The notes below the pieces were generated by a model that did not search any database, was not told where the DNA came from, and was given only the letters and a program-made list of their open reading frames with translations. A stretch of 64,000 bases of DNA from Sporosarcina beigongshangi (GTDB lineage Bacteria > Actinomycetota > Actinomycetes > Actinomycetales > Micrococcaceae): assembly GCF_016820535.1 (NCBI RefSeq), contig NZ_JADHDY010000008.1, positions 119,107 through 183,106 on the forward strand. The letters run 5' to 3'. Made by a program: the position numbers and the translations under genes. Shown one piece after another: positions 37,314 through 45,631 of this stretch (the stretch's first letter is position 1; each line of letters begins with the position of its first letter).

Positions 37314-37733
37314 GTGTTTGGTATCAATACCCCCGAGCTGATCATCATTGTCGTCTTGGCAGTGCTTGTCATCGGCCCCACCCGGCTCCCCGGTTACCTG
37401 GACAAGCTGAAGAACCTCATCCGTGAGGTGCGCAGGATGGCTTCCGGCGCGCGCGAAACCATCAAGGAAGAAGCCGGGGTTGATATCGATGATATCGATT
37501 GGAAGAAGTACGACCCCCGCCAGTACGACCCCCGCCGCATCATCCGCGAGGCGCTCTTGGACGACGACGACGTTGCGGCTCTCAATTCGATAAAGACGGC
37601 CCCGGGCGCGGCGATCGCCTCGATGATGGGCAAGGACGAAGCCAAAAAGGACGTGGCGCCGGTTCCTGCCGAGCCCGATCCTGTCCGGCTGGCCGAGGGC
37701 CAGCGTGCCCCGTTCGACCTCGAAGCCACCTAA
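37314..37733 (+). CDS. tatB: Twin-arginine translocase subunit TatB
   Basis: Component of the Tat export complex, 139 aa, GTG start. One N-terminal TM (GINTPELIIIVVLAVLVIGP), the conserved hinge TRLPGYLDKLKNL and an amphipathic helix (REVRRMASGARETIKEEAG), then an acidic C-terminal tail. The Glu of TPEL and the length are those of TatB rather than TatA. Proteins with Tat-type signals would depend on it. It follows sigE at 110 bp and is followed by the family A repeat cluster. Confidence 0.93.
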   Translation: MFGINTPELIIIVVLAVLVIGPTRLPGYLDKLKNLIREVRRMASGARETIKEEAGVDIDDIDWKKYDPRQYDPRRIIREALLDDDDVAALNSIKTAPGAAIASMMGKDEAKKDVAPVPAEPDPVRLAEGQRAPFDLEAT

Positions 37734-37740
37734 CCCTTCC

Positions 37741-37929
37741 GACGCTCTATCACCTTCCGGGGTCTTCTCCCCGACGCTCTATCACCTTCCGGGGTGGTTC
37801 TTCCGACGCTTCAGCACACACTGCTGGAGCGTTTGGCTTTAAGGCCCGGAAGCTGAGAGAGCGTTGCGCTGCGGACCCCGGAAGGTGATAGAGCGTCGCC
37901 CCAAAGTGCCCGGAAGGTGATAGAGCGTC
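37741..37929. repeat. Family A inverted-repeat cluster
   Basis: Two direct units (37741-37762 and 37773-37794), then a small hairpin (GCTTCAGCA near 37808), a degenerate inverted unit (37854-37876), and two intact inverted units (37876-37897 and 37909-37929). The units contain CGCTCTATCACCTTCCGGG. The whole occupies the gap between convergent tatB and mrp and could fold as one long cruciform or act as terminators for both. Confidence 0.9.
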
Positions 37930-37955
37930 GCTGGGCGGGGAGGGATTCGTGCGCG

Positions 37956-39086
37956 TCAGTCCACGACGGAGACGCCGAGCCTCAGGCCGGCCAGCCCCCG
38001 GGGGCGGACGGCCAGCTTGGCCGCAATCGCGGTTAGTGCCTGCGCCGCGGCGGATGATGGATCCGAGAGCACGATGGGCAGCCCCGCGTCCCCACCTTCA
38101 CGCAGGGCCACGTCGAGCGGGATCTGGCCCAGCAGTTCCACAGGTGCATTGACGGTCTGGGTCAGCCGCTTGGCCAGGATCTCCCCGCCGCCGGAACCAA
38201 AAACCTCCATGGTGCTGCCATCGGGCAGTGTCAGGAATGACATGTTCTCGATGACCCCGGCCACCTTCTGCCCGGTCTGCACGGCGATCGCGCCGGCCCT
38301 TTCCGCGACGTCGGCCGCGGCCGCCTGCGGGGTCGACACCACCAGGATCTCCGCCTTTGGCAGCAGCTGCGCCACGGAGATCGCAACATCGCCGGTGCCC
38401 GGCGGCAGGTCCAGCAGCAGGATGTCGAGGTCGCCAAAGTAGACGTCGGTCAGGAACTGTTCCAGTGCCCTGTGCAGCATGGGCCCGCGCCAGGCAACGG
38501 GCTGGTTCCCGGCCACGAACATGCCGATAGAAATGACCTTCACATCGTGCGCCACGGGCGGCAGGATCATCTCATCAACACGCGTGGGATTCTGTGTGAT
38601 CCCCATGAGCCCCGGCACCGAGAAGCCGTAGATGTCGGCATCGACAATCCCCACCCGCAACCCCCGCGAGGCCAGCGCACACGCCAGGTTCACGGTCACC
38701 GACGACTTGCCCACGCCGCCCTTTCCGCTGGCCACGGCGTACACACGGGTCAGGGAATTCTCGTCATTGAAGGGAATCCCGCGCTCCGGCGAGCTGCCCT
38801 TGAGCCGTTCCTTCAGCTCGGCCCGCTGCTCCGCCGTCATGACGGTGAGCTCCACGCCCACCTCCGCAACGCCGTCGACCTTCATCAGGGCCTCGGTGGC
38901 ATCCTTGGTGATGGTTTCCCGGAGGGGGCAGCCCGCAATGGTGAGGCGGACGACGGCGCGTACCCGGCCGCCGTCGAGCGCCTCCACCGTCTCCACCATG
39001 CCAAGGTCCGTGATGGGCCGGCGCAGCTCGGGGTCGATGACCGTGGCGAGGGCGGCAAGGAGTGCTTGCTGGGACGGGGCGTTCAT
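37956..39086 (-). CDS. mrp: Mrp/NBP35-type P-loop ATPase (iron-sulfur carrier family)
   Basis: 376 aa. An N-terminal DUF59/MIP18-like domain (residues 5-80) is followed by the ATPase: deviant Walker A GKGGVGKSSVTVNLA (about 115-129), switch region DADIYGFSVPGLMG, and LLLDLPPGTGDVAISVAQ. The CxxC that binds an Fe-S cluster in many Mrp proteins is missing: the corresponding region reads ENMSFLTLPDGSTMEVFG, without cysteines. Probably loads or carries Fe-S clusters or another cofactor. It lies first in position but last transcribed in a minus-strand group with the DUF1003 and CBS-domain proteins. Confidence 0.92.
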   Translation of the reverse strand: MNAPSQQALLAALATVIDPELRRPITDLGMVETVEALDGGRVRAVVRLTIAGCPLRETITKDATEALMKVDGVAEVGVELTVMTAEQRAELKERLKGSSPERGIPFNDENSLTRVYAVASGKGGVGKSSVTVNLACALASRGLRVGIVDADIYGFSVPGLMGITQNPTRVDEMILPPVAHDVKVISIGMFVAGNQPVAWRGPMLHRALEQFLTDVYFGDLDILLLDLPPGTGDVAISVAQLLPKAEILVVSTPQAAAADVAERAGAIAVQTGQKVAGVIENMSFLTLPDGSTMEVFGSGGGEILAKRLTQTVNAPVELLGQIPLDVALREGGDAGLPIVLSDPSSAAAQALTAIAAKLAVRPRGLAGLRLGVSVVD

Positions 39087-39095
39087 GGTGCTGCC

Positions 39096-39644
39096 TTAGG
39101 GGTTGAGGGGTGTATCCGGCGCAGTGCGCTTGCCTTTCAGCGTATCCTCTTCTTCCTGCAGGGAGATCAATTCCTCGAGCAGGCTGCGCAGCTCCGAGCG
39201 GACAAAGTCGCGCGTGGCGACCTCGCGGAGGGAAATGCGCAGCGCGGCGACCTCGCGGGTCAGGTATTCGGTGTCGGCGAGGTTGCGTTCGTTGCGGGAG
39301 CGGTCCTGCTCAATTTGCACGCGGTCCCGGTCATCCTGGCGGTTCTGGGCGAGCAGAATGAGCGGGGCGGCGTAGGAGGCCTGCGTGGAGAAGAACAGGT
39401 TGAGCAGGATGAAAGGGTAGGGGTCCCACTTGAGTCCGAACAGCCCGACCACGTTCAGGGCGATCCAGACCACGACAAAAATCGTCATATAGAGCAGGAA
39501 GTTGGCGGTGCCCATGTAGCGGGCAAAGCGCTCGGCGAAGCGGCCGAAGAGGTCGGGATCGCTGGCCAGGTTCGGAAGGAGCCGGGACTTCAGCTCCATG
39601 GGCGTGTCAAGGCCGCCGCCCCTGGTGTGGTGCCGCTCAGCCAA
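39096..39644 (-). CDS. DUF1003 membrane protein
   Basis: 182 aa. A short polar head precedes two hydrophobic helices (about residues 46-67 and 78-103) with the family sequence PYPFILLNLFFSTQASYAAP and LLAQNRQDDRDR; a long, charged coiled-coil-like tail (ISLREVATRDFVRSELRSLL, then EELISLQEEE) follows. Function of DUF1003 is not established. It overlaps the CBS-domain gene by 8 bp, so the two are likely translated together. Confidence 0.9.
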   Translation of the reverse strand: MAERHHTRGGGLDTPMELKSRLLPNLASDPDLFGRFAERFARYMGTANFLLYMTIFVVVWIALNVVGLFGLKWDPYPFILLNLFFSTQASYAAPLILLAQNRQDDRDRVQIEQDRSRNERNLADTEYLTREVAALRISLREVATRDFVRSELRSLLEELISLQEEEDTLKGKRTAPDTPLNP

Positions 39645-40920
39645 TGCGTCCTCCTAATTTCCTGAACGGCGCGCCGTCGTCGTGGGTCCGCCAGTCTTCC
39701 GGCAGGAGGTGGTCCAGCAGGTCGTCCACCGTCACCGCGCCCACCAGGCGGCCCTCCTTGCTGACAACCGGCAGGGAGTTCAGGTTGTACGAAGCCATGA
39801 TGTGGCTGACGGTGCTGATGTCGTCCTGGTCGGAGACCGGTTCAAGGTTTTTGTCCACGAGCGTTCCCAGCTGCTCCGGCGGTGCGCTGCGCAGCAACTG
39901 CTGGATGTGGACCACGCCCAGGAAACGGCCCGTGGGGGTTTCCAGCGGCGGGCGGCAGATGAAGATGGCCGAGGCCAAAGCGGGGGAGAGGTCCTCGCTG
40001 CGGACGTGTGCCAGGGCTTCCGCCACGGTGGCCTCCGGGGGCAGGATCACCGGCACCGGGGTCATGAGGGCCCCGGCCGTGCCTTCCGCGTATTGGAGCA
40101 GGCGTCGAACGTCCTTGGCCTCGTCCGGTTCCATGAGCAGCAGCAGTTCCTCTGCCTTGGCCTTGGGGAGGTCGGCGAGGAGGTCGGCAGCGTCGTCGGG
40201 GTCCATTTCCTCGAGCACGTCGGCGGCGCGCTCGTTGTCCAGGGCTGAGAGGAGGGTGACCTGGTCGTCTTCCGGCAGCTCGGACATGATGTCGGCGAGG
40301 CGTTCGTCCTGGAGCTCACCGGCCACTTCCACACGGCGCTTGTCGCTCATGTCTTGGAGGGCATCGGCGAAGTCTGCAGGCTTGAGGTCCTCGTGGGTGG
40401 CCACGAAGTGGGAGGCGCTTTGCGGGGCTGCGGCGTCCTCGGCGTGGGCGTCGGCCCAGTCGATCAGCATGGTGTGGCCCCGGCGCAACCCGCGCAGCCG
40501 TGAGGTGTTGGAGCCGCGGCGGACAAAAAGCTTGGTCACCAGCCAGTCGCCGTTGCGCTGCTGGTCCATGGCGATGTCTTCAATGACGGCGAAACCGCTG
40601 CCGTCCACGAGCGTGACCTTGCGGTCAAAGATGCCGCCCACCACCAGTTGCTCTGCGCCGCGCTGCTCGAAGCGGCGCAGGTTGACCAGCCCGGTGCAGA
40701 TGATCTGCGACTGGTCCATCGATGTCAGTCGGGTCATGGGCACAAACACCCGCTTCTTGCCGGGCACCTCCACCACAATGCCGACGGCGTGCGGCGCCGA
40801 GTTCGCGCCGCGGCCCACCACGACAACGTCGCGCAGCTTGCCGAGCCTGTCTCCGATGGGGTCGAAGACGTCAAGGCCCAGAAGCCGGGCAACGAAGATG
40901 CGGGTAGGTTGTGTGCTCAC
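39637..40920 (-). CDS. Soluble PRC-barrel / MgtE_N / CBS protein
   Basis: 427 aa without transmembrane segments. The N-terminal part (residues 5-150) resembles PRC-barrel-like repeats (LLGLDVFDPIGDRLGKLRDV). Residues about 175-290 are an MgtE_N domain (LADIMSELPEDDQVTLLSAL, DVLEEMDPDDAADLLADLP), and two CBS domains follow (about 295-410, with LMTPVPVILPPEATVAEAL). It keeps the Mg2+-sensing half of MgtE but lacks the channel. It may regulate the DUF1003 protein or another transporter; that is inference from overlap alone. Confidence 0.9.
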   Translation of the reverse strand: MSTQPTRIFVARLLGLDVFDPIGDRLGKLRDVVVVGRGANSAPHAVGIVVEVPGKKRVFVPMTRLTSMDQSQIICTGLVNLRRFEQRGAEQLVVGGIFDRKVTLVDGSGFAVIEDIAMDQQRNGDWLVTKLFVRRGSNTSRLRGLRRGHTMLIDWADAHAEDAAAPQSASHFVATHEDLKPADFADALQDMSDKRRVEVAGELQDERLADIMSELPEDDQVTLLSALDNERAADVLEEMDPDDAADLLADLPKAKAEELLLLMEPDEAKDVRRLLQYAEGTAGALMTPVPVILPPEATVAEALAHVRSEDLSPALASAIFICRPPLETPTGRFLGVVHIQQLLRSAPPEQLGTLVDKNLEPVSDQDDISTVSHIMASYNLNSLPVVSKEGRLVGAVTVDDLLDHLLPEDWRTHDDGAPFRKLGGRIG

Positions 40921-41058
40921 AGATACAGGCTACTTCCCCGCGCGAGCAATATCCCAAACTTCAGGGCCTTGGCGACGGTGATGCTGCAGGGGATGCAAGG
41001 CGTTTGTCCGTTTCACTGCCAGCGATACCTCAGCCAACATGCAGGAACATGGTGAACA

Positions 41059-41898
41059 ATGGAAGGCATGGCAAACCTTTTTGGACGCACCAGACCCATG
41101 AATGAGGCCCGCGCTGTTCCCACCGGGGAAACGATCGGTTCCTACATCTCCTATTTGGATGCGCAAAAGGCGGTAGATTACCTGGCGGATGAGAAGTTTC
41201 CGGTCCAGCATGTCTCCATCGTGGGCAACGACCTCAAGATCGTGGAACGGGTGACCGGCCGGCTCAACTACCCGCGCGTCGCCCTGACGGGTGCCATGAC
41301 AGGCGCCTGGTTTGGCCTGTTCATCGGCGTCATGCTGTCCTTCTTTGACTCGTCCAGCAACGCAGGGGCGCCATACTCCAATATTTTCACCGCGGTCCTC
41401 CTGGGCGCCGCGCTGTGGATGCTGTTTGCGATCATCGGCTATGCCGCCCAGCGCGGCAAGCGCGACTTCACCTCCACCAACCAGGTGCTGGCCACCAGCT
41501 ACGACGTCATTGTTTCCGTGGACGTCGCCCACGAGGCGCGCCGCCTGCTGGCCCAGCTGCCCATGAACTCCACTGCGCCCCGACCGCAGATGACTCCGGG
41601 GCAGGGGTACCAGCCGCCGGTCCAGCCGCCTGCGCAGCCGCCTGCACCGTCAGGTCCGGCGCCAGCGCGCCCCGAGGGCTGGCACGATCCTTACGGTCCT
41701 GCCGCGCCTGCCGCCGAAGCACCTGCCGAGGCGCCTGCTGAGAACAACGACCGTGAGGGCCAGGCTCCCTTGGACGGTCCCCGCCGCGGCCAGTTCCCGG
41801 ATCTCCCCGACGGCCGCCCGCAGTACGGCATCCGCGTTGAGCCCTCCGAGCAGCCTGCACCCAAAGACCCCAACGCACCGCCACATCCGGAGCGCTAA
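41059..41898 (+). CDS. GSP17M-domain stress-type membrane protein
   Basis: 279 aa. The N-terminus (residues 22-75: GSYISYLDAQKAVDYLADEK) matches the general stress protein 17M/YflT-like domain. Two hydrophobic helices follow (about 78-97 and 108-128), then the second half of the domain (DVIVSVDVAHEARRLLAQL) and a Pro/Ala-rich tail of about 100 residues (QPPAPSGPAPARPEG). Function unknown; the domain is found in stress-inducible proteins. ATG 41059 is preceded by AGGAA 13 nt upstream; ATG 41068 is an alternative. Divergent from the CBS-domain gene. Confidence 0.8.
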   Translation: MEGMANLFGRTRPMNEARAVPTGETIGSYISYLDAQKAVDYLADEKFPVQHVSIVGNDLKIVERVTGRLNYPRVALTGAMTGAWFGLFIGVMLSFFDSSSNAGAPYSNIFTAVLLGAALWMLFAIIGYAAQRGKRDFTSTNQVLATSYDVIVSVDVAHEARRLLAQLPMNSTAPRPQMTPGQGYQPPVQPPAQPPAPSGPAPARPEGWHDPYGPAAPAAEAPAEAPAENNDREGQAPLDGPRRGQFPDLPDGRPQYGIRVEPSEQPAPKDPNAPPHPER

Positions 41899-41908
41899 CT
41901 TCGCCACC

Positions 41909-41960
41909 TGAAGTACGACGGCGGGAGGTCACCCTTTCTTGAAGGGCGGCCTCCCGTTTC
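41909..41960 (+). terminator. GTACGACGGCGG-type hairpin terminator
   Basis: AAGTACGACGGCGGGAGGTC begins the element; GGGAGGTCACCC pairs with GGGCGGCCTCCC and is followed by GTTTCG. It closes the GSP17M gene. The leading AAGTACGACGGCGG is shared with the gltA terminator. Confidence 0.75.
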
Positions 41961-42038
41961 GCTGCCTTGAGTGACGTCCCTGCCAGTTGCCCCCGCTCGC
42001 TGCCTGTCCCGGCAACTCCCTTGCCGGTTTCCCTGGAT

Positions 42039-42109
42039 GTCTATGTGGCAGCTGATGGACTGAATCGACTTCGGTGAGTGCTTTCCGTTGGAATAACTGC
42101 CACACAGAT
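42039..42109. repeat. Family C-like 71-bp palindrome, diverged copy
   Basis: Arms GTCTATGTGGCAG and CTGCCACACAGAT pair with two mismatches. Length (71 bp) and the leading GTCTATG are the same as in the family C copies, while the arm interior differs. It lies 60 bp upstream of the next membrane protein gene; the rest of the 270-bp gap contains a terminator and no gene. Confidence 0.65.
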
Positions 42110-42168
42110 GTTCTTGGGGCGGCCGCAACTGTTGATTTTCCGTGGCGGAAAGTGATTGACTTTCCATT

Positions 42169-42624
42169 ATGGAAAACGAATCAGCTCAAGAAGTCCATGA
42201 AGCCCTGGCAGCCATTAAAGGTGCCCGGGCGAATGCGGCCGACCGTCTCGTGACGCCGTGGTGGTACCACCCGGTCCTGGGGCTGCTCGCCGCGGTATTT
42301 GTCGTCGCCATAACAATTGGCGGCACGTGGGTGGCGATAGCAGTGGCGTTCGTGTATTTCGTCGGCCTTGGCGTCCTCGTGGGCGCTTACAAAGAGAAGA
42401 CGGGCCTGTGGATCAACGGCCTTACGGCAGGAAAGGCCAGCTGGTGGACGCTGCCACTGGTGGTGATCATGATTGTCGGCATGGGCGGAGCGTACTATCT
42501 ACACTCCGAGAAGGGACTCGATTGGCCGGCATGGGTGGCCGGAGCTGTCGTCTTTGTTGCCGTGAATGTTTTTGGCAGGCTCTTTGACGGGGCCCTGCGC
42601 ACCGATCTGCGGAGCAGGCAGTGA
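42169..42624 (+). CDS. Membrane protein of unknown function, paired with a regulator
   Basis: 151 aa with four hydrophobic helices (about residues 35-54, 56-76, 94-112, 118-138) after an Ala-rich amphipathic head and before a basic end (DGALRTDLRSRQ). I do not recognise the family. Its stop overlaps the start of a winged-helix regulator by 4 bp (GTGA), so membrane protein and regulator form a small transcriptional unit, resembling the layout of two-gene PadR/ArsR-like membrane-protein pairs. Confidence 0.78.
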   Translation: MENESAQEVHEALAAIKGARANAADRLVTPWWYHPVLGLLAAVFVVAITIGGTWVAIAVAFVYFVGLGVLVGAYKEKTGLWINGLTAGKASWWTLPLVVIMIVGMGGAYYLHSEKGLDWPAWVAGAVVFVAVNVFGRLFDGALRTDLRSRQ

Positions 42625-42905
42625 CTGGACTGAACGAGGTGATCCACGCACCCAACAGGCTGCGGATCTGCGCCTTCCTCAGCACTGTTGACCAGGCAGA
42701 ATTCGGCGCCATCCGGGACATGCTCGGTGTGGCGGACTCTGTGGCCAGTAAGCAGCTGAAGGTGCTCGAGGACGCAGGCTATGTGAAGCTGGCCAAGCCC
42801 ACCGGACGTGGCAGGGTGAAGACCTGGGCGGCGCTGACGGCCCAAGGAAAGGCTGCGTACGCGGAGCACATCGCGGCACTCAGGGCCCTCATCGCCGCCG
42901 AATAG
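42621..42905 (+). CDS. Winged-helix transcriptional regulator
   Basis: 94 aa, a single MarR/ArsR-like winged helix (HTH_27-type): NRLRICAFLSTVDQAEFGAI, recognition helix DSVASKQLKVLEDAGYVKLA, wing GRGRVKTWAALTAQGKAAYA. It belongs to the short one-domain regulators found beside a membrane protein in many actinobacteria. GTG start within GTGA of the preceding gene. Probably an autorepressor; the ligand is unknown. Confidence 0.88.
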   Translation: MTGLNEVIHAPNRLRICAFLSTVDQAEFGAIRDMLGVADSVASKQLKVLEDAGYVKLAKPTGRGRVKTWAALTAQGKAAYAEHIAALRALIAAE

Positions 42906-42940
42906 CCGCCCAACCCGGCGGCCGCCGTCGTCCATTAAAC

Positions 42941-43011
42941 GTCTATGACGCAGTAGATGCGCCCGGAAGGCGTATTCCATGGGTTTTTGGTGCAACTACT
43001 GCGTCATAGAC
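42941..43011. repeat. Family C 71-bp palindrome, copy 2
   Basis: GTCTATGACGCAGTAG and CTACTGCGTCATAGAC pair without mismatch over 16 bp; a central TTTTT lies in the right half of the loop. It lies between convergent winged-helix and aminopeptidase genes, 36 bp after the former. Confidence 0.92.
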
Positions 43012-43041
43012 GGCAGGGCAGGGCAGGGGAGGGGCGGAGGC

Positions 43042-44616
43042 TTACTTGGCCAGGCCGGCCATCCAGGCTTCGACGTCCTCCGGGGTACGGGGGAGTGCCG
43101 AGCTCAAGTTGACCGGGCCGTTGGCCGTGATCAGGATGTCATCCTCGATGCGCACGCCAATGCCGCGGAACTCGGCCGGGATGGCCAGGTCCTCTTCCTT
43201 GAAGTACAGGCCGGGCTCAATCGTGAAGACCATGCCTTCGGTGATGATGCCGTCCACGTACATTTCGGCACGGGCCTGGGCGCAGTCGTGCACGTCAAGG
43301 CCCAGGTGGTGGCTGGTGCCGTGCGGCATCCACCGGCGGTGCTGCTGGCCCTCGGGGGAGAGTGCTTCCTCAGCGGTAACGGGCAGCAGGCCCCATGCGG
43401 CGAGCCGGTCGGCCAGCACCTCCATGGCAGCGGCGTGGACCTCGCGGAATTTCCGGCCCGGGACTGCCACGGCGAAGGCGGCGTCGGCGGCATCCAGGAC
43501 GGCCTGGTAAATCTTGCGCTGGACGTCGGAAAACGTGCCGTTGACGGGGATGGTGCGGGTGATGTCTGCCGTGTACAGGGACTCGGCCTCGACGCCGGCG
43601 TCGACAAGCAGCAGCTCCCCGGCGTCGACGGTGCCGGTGTTGCGGTTCCAGTGCAGCACGGTGGCGTTGTTGCCGCCGGCGGCGATGGTGTCGTAGCCGA
43701 GCTCGTTTCCTTCCTCGCGGGCGCGGGCAAAGAACGCACCCTCAACAACGCGCTCGCCGCGCTGGTGGGCGACGGCGCGCGGGAGGGACTTGACGATGTC
43801 TTCGAAGCCGTTGACCGTGGCGGCAACGGCAACCTTCATCTGCTCAATTTCCCACTCGTCCTTGACCAGTCGCAGCTCTGAGAGCGCCTCGGTGAGCTTG
43901 CCGTCGAGGTCGTCCAGGGCGCTGAAGTCCATGGAATCCGGGTCCTTGGCCGTGTTGTAGCGCGCGGTGTCCACGAGGGCGTCGATGTTCTCGTCAACCT
44001 TGCGCACCAGGCGGATCGAGATGCCGCCGACGGAGGGCTCGCCCACGTTCTTGGTGACGGCCACCTCCAGCCCGGTGATGTCTGCGGTGGGCAGGCCCAG
44101 CTTCGCCTCGAATTCAGGCAGTGTGGGGCGTGCACCAATCCAGAACTCGCCGCTGCGGGCATCCGCATAGAATTCCTTGCTGTCCCGGCCGGCCATGGGA
44201 CGGAAGAAGAGGGTCGCGAGGTGGTTTCCGCCGTCGTGCCCTTCACCTTCTGCAACGGGATCCATCACCAGCACGGCGTCCGGCTCGTGGTCAACGCCGA
44301 GCCCGGTCAGGTGCGCGAACGCGGAGTGCGGGCGGAAGCGGTAGTCGCAGTCGTTGGAGCGGACTTTCAGCGGGCCGGCGGGAATCACCAGGCGTTCGCC
44401 CGGGAATTGCGCGGAAATGGCCCGGCGGCGGTGCGCGGCGTGGTCGGCCACGGCATCGCGGGCGGGAAGCCCGGTGGCGGACGGCGCCCAGTTGGCGGCC
44501 ATAAAGGTGCGGAAGGCGTCCGAGGAGGGGCGTTGTGAACGGTTGTTCACGCGGTCCTCAAGGGGCTGCTCGCTCGAAGGGTCGGTGTTCACGGAGGTTT
44601 GCTCTGTCTGGTTCAC
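43042..44616 (-). CDS. Aminopeptidase P family metalloprotease (M24B)
   Basis: Xaa-Pro aminopeptidase, 524 aa. An N-terminal AMP_N domain (about residues 60-195) precedes the pita-bread fold with dinuclear metal ligands: Asp in LLLVDAGVE and YTADITRTIP, His in HGTSHHLGLDVHD, Glu in MVFTIEPGLYF and GIGVRIEDDILIT. Releases N-terminal residues next to proline. Cytoplasmic, no signal peptide. The acidic, Ser/Gln-rich 45-residue head is longer than in E. coli PepP. Confidence 0.93.
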   Translation of the reverse strand: MNQTEQTSVNTDPSSEQPLEDRVNNRSQRPSSDAFRTFMAANWAPSATGLPARDAVADHAAHRRRAISAQFPGERLVIPAGPLKVRSNDCDYRFRPHSAFAHLTGLGVDHEPDAVLVMDPVAEGEGHDGGNHLATLFFRPMAGRDSKEFYADARSGEFWIGARPTLPEFEAKLGLPTADITGLEVAVTKNVGEPSVGGISIRLVRKVDENIDALVDTARYNTAKDPDSMDFSALDDLDGKLTEALSELRLVKDEWEIEQMKVAVAATVNGFEDIVKSLPRAVAHQRGERVVEGAFFARAREEGNELGYDTIAAGGNNATVLHWNRNTGTVDAGELLLVDAGVEAESLYTADITRTIPVNGTFSDVQRKIYQAVLDAADAAFAVAVPGRKFREVHAAAMEVLADRLAAWGLLPVTAEEALSPEGQQHRRWMPHGTSHHLGLDVHDCAQARAEMYVDGIITEGMVFTIEPGLYFKEEDLAIPAEFRGIGVRIEDDILITANGPVNLSSALPRTPEDVEAWMAGLAK

Positions 44617-44708
44617 CCCTTAAGTCTCCCACCGCTTGCGCAAAGGGACAAAGGAACCGGCGTGCGGCGCGGCACCGGTGCGGCGGTGAACGGACGTAGG
44701 CTGGGACG

Positions 44709-45557
44709 GTGAGGATCGATCTGCATGCCCATTCAAATGTTTCCGACGGCACCCAGCCCCCGGCGGAGCTGGTGGCTGCCGCGGCGGAGGCCCGGCTGGA
44801 CGTGCTGGCGCTGACAGACCATGACTCCACGGACGGCTGGGCCGGGGCCCTGGGTGCTGCCCGCCGCCACGGGGTGGGCCTGGTTCCGGGCATGGAGATT
44901 TCCTGCAAGACCGACCGCGGGGTCAGCGTCCACCTGCTCTGCTATCTCCAAGACCCCCTCAACGCGGAACTGTTCGAGGAGATCTCCAAGGCCAAGGACG
45001 CCCGGTTGACCCGTGCCGAACGCATGGTGGAGCGACTCGCCGAGGACTACCCGCTGAACTGGGACGACGTCAGTGCGCACCTGGCCCCGGGTGCCACGGT
45101 GGGCCGGCCCCACATCGCCGATGCCCTGGTTGCTGCTGGAATTGTCGCGGACCGGAACGAGGCCTTCGCCAGCATTCTCACCTCGCATTCGCGCTACTTT
45201 GTCAGCCACTACGCAGTGGATCCGGTGCTGGCCGTGGAGCTGGTTCGGGCGGCGGGCGGCGTGCCGGTGTTTGCCCACCCGATGGCGTCGGCGCGGGGGC
45301 GGGTAGCACCGCCGGAGGTCTTCCATGACATGGTCGACGCCGGGCTGCTGGGTTTGGAGGTCGAGCACCGGGACAACCCTCCCGAAGGCCGCGCCTGGCT
45401 GCGCCGCCTTGCGCTGGACCGCGGACTTTTCATGACTGGCTCCTCCGACTACCACGGAGCCGGCAAGCCCAACCTGCTCGGTGAGAACCTCACCCCGCAG
45501 GCGTCCCTTGACCGCATCCTGGAGTGGGGAACGGGCACGCAGGCGTACCTGCCGTAG
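44709..45557 (+). CDS. PHP-domain phosphoesterase (RNase AM / nucleoside bisphosphatase type)
   Basis: 282 aa, GTG start directly before RIDLHAHSNVSDGTQPP. The PHP metal site is formed by HAHSNVSDG, LALTDHDSTDGW (residues about 34-45), the mid-protein VGRPHIADALV, and the closing MTGSSDYHGAGK. This type includes enzymes that remove a 3' phosphate from 3',5'-nucleoside bisphosphates or degrade short RNA 5' to 3'. It diverges from aminopeptidase P. Confidence 0.9.
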   Translation: MRIDLHAHSNVSDGTQPPAELVAAAAEARLDVLALTDHDSTDGWAGALGAARRHGVGLVPGMEISCKTDRGVSVHLLCYLQDPLNAELFEEISKAKDARLTRAERMVERLAEDYPLNWDDVSAHLAPGATVGRPHIADALVAAGIVADRNEAFASILTSHSRYFVSHYAVDPVLAVELVRAAGGVPVFAHPMASARGRVAPPEVFHDMVDAGLLGLEVEHRDNPPEGRAWLRRLALDRGLFMTGSSDYHGAGKPNLLGENLTPQASLDRILEWGTGTQAYLP

Positions 45558-45631
45558 CGGACGGCCGTCGATGGCCGTGGCCGCGGCCGTGGCCGCGAAC
45601 GGCCGGGCCGGCAACCTCGTCCCGCTTAAAC

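Noticed and set aside
41895..42167. A 90-codon minus-strand frame in the gap before the membrane protein
   Set aside because: It runs through a terminator and a 71-bp palindrome, has a polar low-complexity translation and no start signal.
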